Shown here one piece after another: positions 1-7,272 of a DNA stretch of 22,576 bases (within the stretch, counting starts at the first letter, position 1; the number at the start of each line of letters is the position of its first letter). The stretch spans positions 1 to 22,576 of the forward strand of contig CANPZA010000011.1 in the NCBI GenBank assembly GCA_947588915.1, written 5' to 3'. The translations under genes and the position numbers were made by a program. The notes under the pieces are model-generated. The model ran no database searches and was not told the origin of the DNA. It saw nothing but the letters and a program-made list of their open reading frames with translations. The DNA is from an uncultured Clostridia bacterium (GTDB lineage: Bacteria; Bacillota_A; Clostridia; TANB77; CAG-508).

Positions 1-933
1 TGGTTTTTATTAGTTTTACTTGTTATTATTTTAGTAATAGCATTTATGTCTATTAAAATCGTTAAACAATCTGAGGTATATATTATTGAAAGATTAGGTA
101 AGTTTTATAAAGTTGCTGATGCTGGTCTTACAATTATTATTCCATTTTTTGATCATGTTAGAAGTGTAGTCAGCTTAAAACAACAAACAATGGATGTACC
201 ACCTCAAGGAGTTATTACAAAAGATAATGTTACAATTACTATAGATACAGTTGTTTTTTACCAAATAACTGACCCTGCAAAAGCAGTATATGAAATTCAA
301 AGTTTGAAGAAGGGTATTGAATATCTTGCAATTACTACTATTCGTGATATTATTGGTAAAATGGACTTAGATGAAACATTTAGTTCAAGAGATGGTATTA
401 ATCATCAATTAAGAACTGTTCTTGATGAAGCAACAGATAAATGGGGATGTAAAATTGATCGTGTTGAAATTAAAGATATTACACCTCCTGCTGATATTAG
501 GGATGCAATGGAAAAAGAAATGAATGCAGAAAGAAATAAAAGAGCTTTAATTTTAGAGTCAGAAGCACAAAGACAATCTGCTATTACTATCGCAGAAGGT
601 AAAAAACAAGCTGCAATTTTAGAGGCAGAGGCAGATAAAGAATCTCAAATTAGAAGAGCTGCTGGTGAAGCACAAGCTATTAAGGAAGTTGCTGAAGCTA
701 AAGCTAAGGAAATTCAAATGGTTTATGATGCTATGAAAAAAGCAGATCCTAATGATAAATTAGTACAATTAAAATCTTTAGAAGCTTTAGAAGAAGTTGC
801 AAAAGGTGATGCAAATAAGGTATTTATTCCTTTTGAAGCAACAAGTGCTTTAAGCTCTTTAGGTGCTATGAAAGAAGCTGTTGTAGATAAGGAAAAATCA
901 AGAAAAAAGACAATTAAACAAGATGAACAATAA
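1..933 (+). CDS. SPFH/band-7 (stomatin/QmcA-like) membrane protein, 5' partial
   Basis: The reading frame is open from base 1. The first codons give a hydrophobic stretch (WFLLVLLVIILVIAF) before the first in-window ATG at 46, so the true start lies upstream and that stretch is most of an N-terminal membrane anchor. The SPFH domain follows, with a typical beginning (SEVYIIERLGKF), the PFFDHV segment and the VITKDNVTITID strand. From about residue 165 of the ATG-numbered protein there is a long Ala/Glu/Lys-rich coiled coil (ILESEAQRQSAITIAEGKKQ), and a short charged tail ends it. The family forms oligomeric membrane scaffolds associated with lipid microdomains and protease control; no specific partner is visible here. 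It is the only plus-strand gene and converges on the next one. It contains no CGG codon. Confidence 0.93.
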   Translation, partial: WFLLVLLVIILVIAFMSIKIVKQSEVYIIERLGKFYKVADAGLTIIIPFFDHVRSVVSLKQQTMDVPPQGVITKDNVTITIDTVVFYQITDPAKAVYEIQSLKKGIEYLAITTIRDIIGKMDLDETFSSRDGINHQLRTVLDEATDKWGCKIDRVEIKDITPPADIRDAMEKEMNAERNKRALILESEAQRQSAITIAEGKKQAAILEAEADKESQIRRAAGEAQAIKEVAEAKAKEIQMVYDAMKKADPNDKLVQLKSLEALEEVAKGDANKVFIPFEATSALSSLGAMKEAVVDKEKSRKKTIKQDEQ

Positions 934-940
934 ATGAATT

Positions 941-972
941 TTAGGATAGTATAAATACTATCCTAATTTTTT
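941..972 (+). terminator. Intrinsic terminator of the SPFH gene
   Basis: A perfect 11-bp stem (TTAGGATAGTA / TACTATCCTAA) with a 4-base loop is followed by six T residues. It begins 8 bases after the TAA stop. Confidence 0.9.
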
Positions 973-980
973 GTCAAATA

Positions 981-1011
981 AAAAAGAAACTCAAAATTGA
1001 AGTTTCTTTTT
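981..1011 (-). terminator. Hairpin terminator between convergent genes
   Basis: An 11-bp stem (AAAAAGAAACT / AGTTTCTTTTT) with a 9-base loop lies just beyond the stop of the GGGtGRT gene. The T-rich arm works in either direction. After the stem the minus-strand tract is only TATTTG, so termination strength is uncertain. Confidence 0.6.
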
Positions 1012-1017
1012 ATTTTT

Positions 1018-2020
1018 TTATTTCATAGCTTCTTCAACTGCTACTGCTACTGCTACTGAAGCACCAACCATAGGATTATTTCCCATTCCAATTAGTCCCA
1101 TCATTTCTACATGTGCTGGTACTGAAGAACTTCCTGCAAATTGTGCATCTGAGTGCATTCTTCCCATAGTATCTGTCATACCATAAGATGCAGGTCCTGC
1201 AGCCATATTGTCTGGATGAAGAGTTCTTCCTGTTCCTCCTCCACTTGCTACTGAGAAATATTTTTTACCTTCAGCTATTCTTTCTTTTTTATATGTACCT
1301 GCTACTGGATGTTGGAATCTTGTTGGGTTTGTTGAATTACCTGTAATTGATACATCAACATCTTCCATCCACATTATAGCTACACCTTCTCTAACATCAT
1401 TTGCACCATAACATCTAACTTTACTTCTTTCACCATCTGAGTAAGGTATTTCTTCCACAATTTTTACCTTTCCTGTGAAAAAGTCAAAGTCTGTTTTTAC
1501 ATATGTAAATCCATTAATTCTTGATATTACTTGTGCTGCATCTTTTCCAAGTCCGTTTAATATAACTCTTAATGGTTCTTTTCTTACCTTATTAGCTGAT
1601 TTTGCAATTCCAATTGCTCCTTCTGCTGCTGCAAAAGATTCATGTCCTGCTAAAAATGCAAAACATTTTGTATCTTCTGATAATAGCATAGAAGCTAAAT
1701 TTCCATGTCCTAATCCAACTTTTCTATCATCTGCAACAGAACCTGGAATACAAAATGCTTGTAAACCTTCTCCTATTGCTTTTGCTGCATCTGCAGCTTT
1801 TGTACAACCTTTTTTAATTGCTATTGCTGCTCCGAAGAGTATATGCCCATGCTGCATTTTCAAAGCAAATTGGTTGAACTCCTTTTACTATTTCATAAGG
1901 ATTAAATCCTTTTTCTTTGCATATTTCTAATGCTTCTTCAAAATCTTTAATTCCGTATTTTTCCATAACTGGTTTTATTTGGTCAATTCTTCTTTCATAA
2001 CTTTCAAATGTTACTGCCAT
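1018..2020 (-). CDS. GGGtGRT-family protein, one CGG +1 recoding site
   Basis: The protein is recognised by its signature SVASGGGTGRTLHP and by close similarity to a clostridial family of unknown function named after that motif. It is split between two frames. Codons 1-62 start at ATG 2020 (MAVTFESYERRIDQ) and run to ...NAAWAYTL. The 0 frame then reads CGG and reaches a stop a few codons later. Skipping the C at 1834 gives GGA (Gly63) and continues as GAAIAIKKGCTKAADAAK to the TAA at 1018, giving 333 aa. The C terminus has an alternating VAVAVAV strand coded by a short repeat. A GGAGG ribosome binding site precedes the start. The gene lies 80 bases after the NifU-like gene, a pairing that suggests a shared Fe-S or redox role (inference). 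Confidence 0.85.
1831..1834 (-). other. +1 recoding site CGGA in the GGGtGRT gene
   Basis: Coding strand CTT CGG AGC; the product requires CTT (C) GGA GCA, giving Leu-Gly63-Ala. Without the shift, translation ends after 6 more codons. Confidence 0.9.
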
Positions 2021-2100
2021 CGTTATTCCTCCTATTTTTTACTTTATAAATTCTTTGTCTTATTTCATTTTGTATTTATGTTCTAGCATTAATTGTAAAA

Positions 2101-2793
2101 TTATTCTTCTCTTGGGTCTATTTTCTTAACCGCTTCATCAAATCTACCATATGTACCAGAAGCTTTTTCAATTGCTTCTTTAGGTTCAATTCCTTTTTTA
2201 ATATTATCCATCATTTTTCCTAAATGAACATATTTGTATCCAATAATTTCATCATTTTTATCTAAACCAATTTCAACTATATATCCTTCTGCTAAATTTA
2301 AATATCTTGGTCCATTTAAAGAGCTTGAATAAATTGTTCCAACTTGTGATGTATGTCCTTTACCTAAATCTTCTAATCCTGCTCCTACTGGTAAACCTCC
2401 TTCTGAGAAAGCTGTTTGTGTTCTTCCATATACTATTTGTAAAAATAATTCTCTCATAGCAGTATTAATAGCATCACATACCAAATCTGTGTTTAATGCT
2501 TCTAATATTGTCTTTCCTGTTAATATTTCTCCCGCCATAGCAGCTGAATGAGTCATTCCTGAGCATCCAATTGTTTCTATTAATGCTTCTTGAATAATTC
2601 CTTCCTTAACATTTAAAGTTAATTTACATGCTCCTTGTTGTGGTGCACACCAACCAATTCCATGTGTCAATCCAGAAATATCTTTAATTTCTTTTGCTTT
2701 TACCCATTTACCTTCTTCTGGTATTGGTGCTGGTCCGTGGTCTACTCCCTTTGCTACACAGCTCATTCCTTCTAATTCCTTTGAATAAATCAT
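2101..2793 (-). CDS. NifU/IscU-like iron-sulfur cluster scaffold protein
   Basis: About 230 aa. Start chosen at ATG 2793 because an AAAGGAG ribosome binding site lies 8 bases upstream; the longer frame from a TTG at 2811 would place that site inside the coding region. The N-terminal half matches the NifU_N fold: a Cys in HGIGWCAPQQGACKLTL and the GCSGMTHSAAMAGEILTG segment, whose Cys corresponds to a cluster ligand in IscU/NifU. The C-terminal part (GTIYSSSLNGPRYLNLAEGY, then YKYVHLGKMMDNIKKG) is longer than in a plain scaffold and is typical of the form found beside GGGtGRT proteins. By family role it assembles or carries Fe-S clusters in the cytosol; the client is unknown. Confidence 0.82.
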   Translation of the reverse strand: MIYSKELEGMSCVAKGVDHGPAPIPEEGKWVKAKEIKDISGLTHGIGWCAPQQGACKLTLNVKEGIIQEALIETIGCSGMTHSAAMAGEILTGKTILEALNTDLVCDAINTAMRELFLQIVYGRTQTAFSEGGLPVGAGLEDLGKGHTSQVGTIYSSSLNGPRYLNLAEGYIVEIGLDKNDEIIGYKYVHLGKMMDNIKKGIEPKEAIEKASGTYGRFDEAVKKIDPREE

Positions 2794-2834
2794 TTTAATT
2801 GCTCCTTTCAATTCTACATTTTGTTGTATATTGT

Positions 2835-2855
2835 TTTTAGGTAATTTACCTAAAA
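2835..2855. promoter_or_regulatory. 21-bp palindrome upstream of the NifU-like gene
   Basis: Two perfect 10-base arms (TTTTAGGTAA / TTACCTAAAA) sit around a single central base, 42 bases before the NifU-like start and 8 bases after the upstream stop. On the transcribed strand it is followed by ACAAT rather than a U tract, so it is not a good terminator. A repressor or activator operator is more likely, but no regulator is identified. Confidence 0.45.
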
Positions 2856-2863
2856 TTAATAAC

Positions 2864-3565
2864 TTAATTCTGTTTCATTTTTTCTATATCTTCTTTTGAT
2901 AATAAAAGTTGATTTTTATGTTTTGTTTCTTTAGTCTTTTCATCTACTGTCTCAACATTTTGTTCACTTGAATAATTTTGTGTACTATATGCGATTATAT
3001 TTTCTATATCTTTAATATAAATTCCAGAATCATAATGTTCTTTTTTTGATAATGTCTTTGCTCCTAATTTATATCTTTTCAAAATTTCTTTATCATTTTT
3101 ACTTACTTGTTCTTCACCAATTCCTAGATTTTCATATCTCCATATTACATGTCTTTCATAACTTGAAAAAATACTATTATTTAAATCTGTATAATCATAT
3201 TCTACTTTAAATCTCAAATTTTGAATTGACATTGTCAAATTAGTCCATATTTCTTTTGTATCATCCTTTTGGAATTCTTTTCTTAATTCTTTTATCTTGG
3301 CATATAGTAATTTTACTAATTTCATATATTGATTTTCATCCAAGTTAAATTTATATGGTATCTCATAAACATTAATGGGATTTCTTTTAAATATACCTTT
3401 TGGAATATAATAAAAAAATAATTCTCCAGTTTTTCCTTCCTTATCAGGCTCATCCAAAACAGAACTATATAAATAAAGTTTCTCCCATTTTTCTGGTATC
3501 ATATAATATAATCTTCTTTGAATATCTTCATATATTTCTTTTATTTTTTTTGTATGAACTAACAT
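2864..3565 (-). CDS. YezG-like (DUF600) immunity-type protein
   Basis: 233 aa. The first ~155 residues resemble the YezG/DUF600 family: IYEDIQRRLYYMIPEKWEKL, then the FFYYIPKG strand, EIWTNLTMSIQ, and YDYTDLNNSIFSSYERHVIW. YezG of Bacillus subtilis neutralises an LXG toxin. About 75 Lys/Glu-rich residues at the C terminus exceed the usual family length. The ATG at 3565 lies only 7 bases after the gpmI stop, with a weak GGAAAT ribosome binding site inside the end of gpmI, so it is probably cotranscribed with glycolytic genes. No toxin gene is in the window, so it looks like an orphan immunity gene or a family member with another function. Confidence 0.7.
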   Translation of the reverse strand: MLVHTKKIKEIYEDIQRRLYYMIPEKWEKLYLYSSVLDEPDKEGKTGELFFYYIPKGIFKRNPINVYEIPYKFNLDENQYMKLVKLLYAKIKELRKEFQKDDTKEIWTNLTMSIQNLRFKVEYDYTDLNNSIFSSYERHVIWRYENLGIGEEQVSKNDKEILKRYKLGAKTLSKKEHYDSGIYIKDIENIIAYSTQNYSSEQNVETVDEKTKETKHKNQLLLSKEDIEKMKQN

Positions 3566-3572
3566 ATATTTT

Positions 3573-5117
3573 TTATTTCCTATCTAATAAACTATTACCT
3601 GACATTTCTTCTGGTTTTTCTAGATTCATTAAATCTAACATAGTTGGTGCTAAATCTGCTAATTTCCCTCCAGATTTTAATTTTAGATTTTTATTATTTG
3701 TTACTAATATTAGTGGTACAGGATTTGTTGTGTGTGCTGTATGTGGCTCTCCTGTCTTATAATCTATCATTTGCTCTGCATTTCCATGATCTGCTGTAAT
3801 AAGTAAATTTCCATTTTTTTCTTCTACTAGTTCCACTACTTTTCCAACACATTTATCAATTGTCTCTACTGCACTGATTGCAGCTTGAAGACTTCCGAGT
3901 ATGCCCTACCATATCTGTATTTGCATAATTTAGTATTATACAATCATATTTATCTGTTTTTATTGCATCTAGTACTTTATCTGTTACTTCATATGCACTC
4001 ATCTCTGGTTTTTGATCATATGTTTCTACTTTTGGTGATGGTACTAGTATTCTATCTTCCCCAGCATATTGTTTTTCTTCTCCACCATTAAAGAAAAATG
4101 TTACATGTGCATATTTTTCTGTTTCTGCAATTCTTAATTGTGTATAACCTTTTTTACTTATATATTCTCCAAATGTGTTTTCCAAAGGTTCTTTTTTGAA
4201 AGCAACATGTACATTTGGCATTGATTCATCATAATTAGTAAAACATACATAATATAAATCCAAATCTTTTTTGGTTTCAAATCCATCAAATTTTGGATCA
4301 ACCAATGCTCTTGTAATCTCTCTTGCTCTATCTGGTCTAAAATTGAAAAATATAACTGAATCATGTTTTCCGATAGTTGCAATAGGCTCTCCTCCATTTG
4401 CTATTATTGTTGGTTCAACAAATTCATCAAATACCTCTTTTTGATAAGAATCCTCTATTGCTTTTATTGGATCTCCTGATTTATTTCCTTCTCCGATTTA
4501 CCAATGCATCATAACATTTTTTAACTCTTTCCCATCTTTTATCTCTATCCATACTATAAAATCTTCCAGATATGCTTGCAATTTTACCAATTTGTTTTTC
4601 AGCCATTTTTTCCTGTAATTTTACAATATATCCTTCACCTGATGCTGGTGGTGTATCTCTTCCATCTAGGAAACAATGTACATATACATTTTCAAAGTCT
4701 CTTCTTTTTGCCATTTCTAGTAAACCATATAAATGCCTGTCATGGCTATGAACTCCACCATCAGAAACTAAACCTAATATATGAAGTTTTGAATTGTATT
4801 TTTTACAATTTTCAATTGCTGCTATAAATTCTGGATTTGTAAAAAAATCTCCATCTTCTATTGATTTCGTAATTCTTGTTAATTCCTGATATACGATTCT
4901 ACCAGCACCAATATTTGTATGTCCAACTTCTGAATTTCCCATTTGACCTTCAGGTAGTCCGTACAGCTAAACCACTTGTGTGAATTAAGGTATTTTGATA
5001 TTTTTTCATTAATTTGTCTATATTAGGTGTTTGGGCTAGTTTTATTGCATTACCATCTTTATTTTTATTGTCTCCAAATCCATCTAATATCATCAACATT
5101 GTTAATTTGTCTTTCAT
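3573..5117 (-). CDS. gpmI: 2,3-bisphosphoglycerate-independent phosphoglycerate mutase, three CGG +1 sites
   Basis: Interconverts 3- and 2-phosphoglycerate using two Mn ions and a phosphoserine. The start is ATG 5117 after AAGGAAGG ([16 protein letters not shown]; Asp12 is a metal ligand). The frame breaks three times, each time at CGG. Skipping one C per site yields 513 aa, the normal length. The sites become Gly53 ([16 protein letters not shown], with catalytic Ser62 just after it), Gly208 ([13 protein letters not shown]) and Gly407 (GHTGSLQAAI). Other family motifs are intact: [39 protein letters not shown] and [11 protein letters not shown]. Without recoding only 52 normal residues would be made. 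It lies 31 bases after tpiA in the glycolytic operon. Confidence 0.95.
3894..3897 (-). other. +1 recoding site CGGA, gpmI site 3
   Basis: Coding strand ACT CGG AAG; the family requires GHT-(C)GGA-Ser-Leu-Gln, giving Gly407. The unshifted frame ends after about 11 codons. Confidence 0.92.
4492..4495 (-). other. +1 recoding site CGGA, gpmI site 2
   Basis: Coding strand AAT CGG AGA; the product requires Asn-(C)GGA-Glu-Gly-Asn-Lys, giving Gly208. The unshifted frame ends after 4 codons. Confidence 0.92.
4958..4961 (-). other. +1 recoding site CGGA, gpmI site 1
   Basis: Coding strand GTA CGG ACT ACC TGA; the product requires Ala-Val-(C)GGA-Leu-Pro-Glu-Gly, giving Gly53, nine residues before catalytic Ser62. 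The unshifted frame stops after 3 codons. Confidence 0.94.
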
Positions 5118-5148
5118 CTAATTTCCTTCCTTTTTTGCAAAATATTTT

Positions 5149-5898
5149 TTATTCAAAATTTACGATTTTACTAAATTCATCTGCTTTTAAACTTGCTCCG
5201 CCTACTAAGCCTCCATCTATATCAGACATAGTAAATAATTCTTTTGCATTTGTACTTTTTACACTTCCACCATATTGTATTATAACCCTATCTGCCACAT
5301 TTTGTCCATATATTGTAGAAATCTTATTTCTAATAGCCTTTATACTATCATTTGCATCTTCTTTTGTTGCTGTTTTTCCTGTTCCAATTGCCCATATTGG
5401 CTCATAAGCAATAATTGTATTCTCAATTTGCTCATTTGTCAAGCCTTCTAATGCTAATTTAGTTTGATTAGTTATTATATCCACAGTTTTTCCTTCTTCT
5501 CTTTGTTCTAAAGTTTCTCCTACACACACTATTGGCTTTAGTCCAAACTTAAAAGCTGATTTTATTTTTTTATTTACAGTTTCATCTGTTTCATTAAAAT
5601 ATTGTCTTCTTTCTGAATGTCCTATTATTACATATTCTACATTTATAGATTTTAGCATTTCTCCAGATACTTCTCCTGTATATGCTCCTTTTTCCTCAAA
5701 ATGCATATTTTGTGCACCTATTTTTATATTTGTATTTTGTGCTGTTAAAAGTGCATAAAACAAATCCGTATATGGCACACATAAAATCACTTCATTTTTT
5801 GTATCTTTAACCAATGGTGTTAACTCTTCAATAAATTTGATTGCTTCATTTGGTAACATATTCATTTTCCAATTTCCTGCAATTACTTTTCTTCTCAT
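5149..5898 (-). CDS. tpiA: Triosephosphate isomerase
   Basis: 249 aa, full length and uninterrupted. Interconverts dihydroxyacetone phosphate and glyceraldehyde 3-phosphate in the cytosol. Visible active-site residues are Lys11 (AGNWKMN), His94 (IIGHSERR) and Glu166 ([15 protein letters not shown], with the flexible loop). The phosphate-binding IQYGGSVKS and GLVGGASLK loops are present. The ATG follows a GGAGATA ribosome binding site. It is the middle gene of pgk-tpiA-gpmI. Its glycine codons are mostly GGA (about 14 GGA, 2 GGU and 3 GGC by eye), a useful background for judging the recoding sites. A CGG trinucleotide occurs in it only out of frame. Confidence 0.97.
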   Translation of the reverse strand: MRRKVIAGNWKMNMLPNEAIKFIEELTPLVKDTKNEVILCVPYTDLFYALLTAQNTNIKIGAQNMHFEEKGAYTGEVSGEMLKSINVEYVIIGHSERRQYFNETDETVNKKIKSAFKFGLKPIVCVGETLEQREEGKTVDIITNQTKLALEGLTNEQIENTIIAYEPIWAIGTGKTATKEDANDSIKAIRNKISTIYGQNVADRVIIQYGGSVKSTNAKELFTMSDIDGGLVGGASLKADEFSKIVNFE

Positions 5899-5912
5899 AA
5901 TTATCTCCTTCT

Positions 5913-5990
5913 GGGATTTAGGGACGTTCCTTAAATCCCTTTTTATATTTTTTAACTTAGAAGGGATTTAAAGAACGTCCCTAAATCCCT
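5913..5990. repeat. REPIN-like inverted repeat between pgk and tpiA
   Basis: Two arms of about 27 bases (5913-5939 and 5964-5990) are reverse complements with a single mismatch, separated by an AT-rich spacer. Each arm is itself flanked by GGGATTTA / TAAATCCC and carries the core GGGACGTTC. The right arm overlaps the pgk 3' end and supplies its TAG stop. A related unit lies at 19309-19398. Confidence 0.85.
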
Positions 5991-7166
5991 TCTAAACATT
6001 CAATACCTGGTAATTTTTTTCCTTCTAAAAATTCTAGTGATGCTCCTCCACCTGTTGATATATGAGTCATTTTATCTTCTAATCCTATCTTTTTTACTGC
6101 AGCTGCTGAATCTCCTCCTCCTATTATTGTTACTGCATCTATTTCTGACAATACTTTTGCTATACTGTTTGTTCCTTTTGCAAATTGTTCAAATTCAAAT
6201 AATCCAAGTGGTCCATTCCATACTACTGTTTTTGCATTTTTTAATTCTTCTGCATACATTTTTATTGTTTCTTCTCCTATATCAAATCCTTCCCAATCTG
6301 CTGGAATTTCATTAAATTTTACAGTTTTACTTTCTGTGTCAGGTTTATATTCTTTTCCTACTCTTGTGTCAACAGGAAGCATAAATTTAACACCTTTTTG
6401 TTTTGCTTTTTCCATTAATTCTTTTGCTAAGTCTATTTTATCTAATTCGCATATTGAATTTCCTACTTCATATCCGCATTGCTTTAAAGAAAGTATATGC
6501 CATTCCTCCACCAATTATTAATGTGTCAACTTTTTCTAATAGACTCTCTATAACTCCAATTTTATCAGATACTTTTGCTCCTCCGAGTATTGCTATAAAT
6601 GGTCTTTCTGGATTTGAAATTGCATTTCCTAAAAATTTTAATTCTTTCTCAATTAAAAATCCAGATACAGCAGGTAAAAATTGTGCTACTCCAGCAGTTG
6701 AACTATGTGCTCTATGTGTTGTTCCAAAAGCATCATTTACATATACTTCTGCCATTGAAGCTAATTCTTTTGCAAAATTCAAATCATTTTCAGTTTCTTC
6801 TTTATGAAATCTTACATTTTCAAGTAATAAGATTTCTCCTTTTTGAAGTCTTTCAGCCTTAGATTTAGCATCTTGACCTATTACATCCTCTGCCATTATG
6901 ACTTCTTTTCCTAATAATCTTGATAATTCTTTTGCTATTGGTTTTAATGAAAATTCTGGTTTGAATTCTCCTTTTGGTCTTCCTAAATGAGAACAAAGTA
7001 TTATTTTACATTCATTTTCCAATAAATATTTTATTGTAGGCAAAGCTGCTACAATTCTTGTATTATCTGTTATGTTTTTATTTTCATCCATTGGAACATT
7101 AAAATCACAACGTACAAGTACTTTCTTCCCCTTTAAATCAATATCTCTTACAGTTTTTTTATTCAC
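5981..7166 (-). CDS. pgk: Phosphoglycerate kinase, one CGG +1 recoding site
   Basis: Transfers phosphate from 1,3-bisphosphoglycerate to ADP. The start is GTG 7166 after a GAGGGGG ribosome binding site ([20 protein letters not shown]; the RCDFNVP substrate site is intact). The N-terminal domain includes SHLGRPKG and GTTHRAHSS. At 6476 the frame breaks at CGG within the hinge segment [12 protein letters not shown]; skipping C gives Gly231-Tyr-Glu-Val-Gly. The nucleotide domain follows with [19 protein letters not shown] and [16 protein letters not shown], giving 394 aa, the family length. The last residues (PGIECLEGI) differ from the usual ending because a REPIN arm provides the terminal codons and the stop. 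The unshifted product would be 231 residues, without the ATP-binding domain. Confidence 0.95.
6473..6476 (-). other. +1 recoding site CGGA in pgk
   Basis: Coding strand ATG CGG ATA TGA; the product requires Ala-Met-(C)GGA-Tyr-Glu-Val-Gly, giving Gly231. The unshifted frame stops after 2 codons. Confidence 0.94.
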
Positions 7167-7187
7167 TTTTTATTCCCCCTCTTTATT

Positions 7188-7217
7188 TATATAGTATTTC
7201 CTTTTTCTTCTAGCCAA
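7188..7217 (-). promoter_or_regulatory. Possible promoter of pgk-tpiA-gpmI
   Basis: TTGGCT and TATATA are separated by 18 bases, 21 bases upstream of the pgk start and after the carB terminator. The match to the vegetative consensus is modest. Its main support is that the operon needs a promoter in this 64-base gap. Confidence 0.35.
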
Positions 7218-7230
7218 TACAATTTTATAC

Positions 7231-7260
7231 TAAAAAAGAATACTTTTCAAGTATTCTTTC
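7231..7260 (-). terminator. Intrinsic terminator of carAB
   Basis: An 11-bp stem (AAAGAATACTT / AAGTATTCTTT) with a 3-base loop lies 13 bases after the carB stop. On the minus strand it runs into TTTTTTAG. Confidence 0.85.
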
Positions 7261-7272
7261 TAAATTTTATAA

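Noticed and set aside
1036..1056. Short 6-bp tandem repeat at the end of the GGGtGRT gene.
   Set aside because: It codes the alternating Val-Ala strand of the protein and needs no separate explanation.
2835..2855. Palindrome as the terminator of the glycolytic operon.
   Set aside because: On the minus strand it is followed by ACAAT with no U tract, and only a tight loop is possible. An operator is the better reading.
4158..4397. Separate 79-aa ORF inside gpmI.
   Set aside because: It is a shadow frame. The gpmI frame ([21 protein letters not shown]) is continuous through this stretch, and the CGG at ATC GGA is out of frame.
6037..6315. Leucine-rich plus-strand ORF resembling a membrane protein.
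   Set aside because: Antisense shadow of pgk; AT-rich sequence read backwards yields Leu/Phe-rich frames. The same applies to other plus-strand Leu-rich ORFs at 7677, 8094 and 10307.
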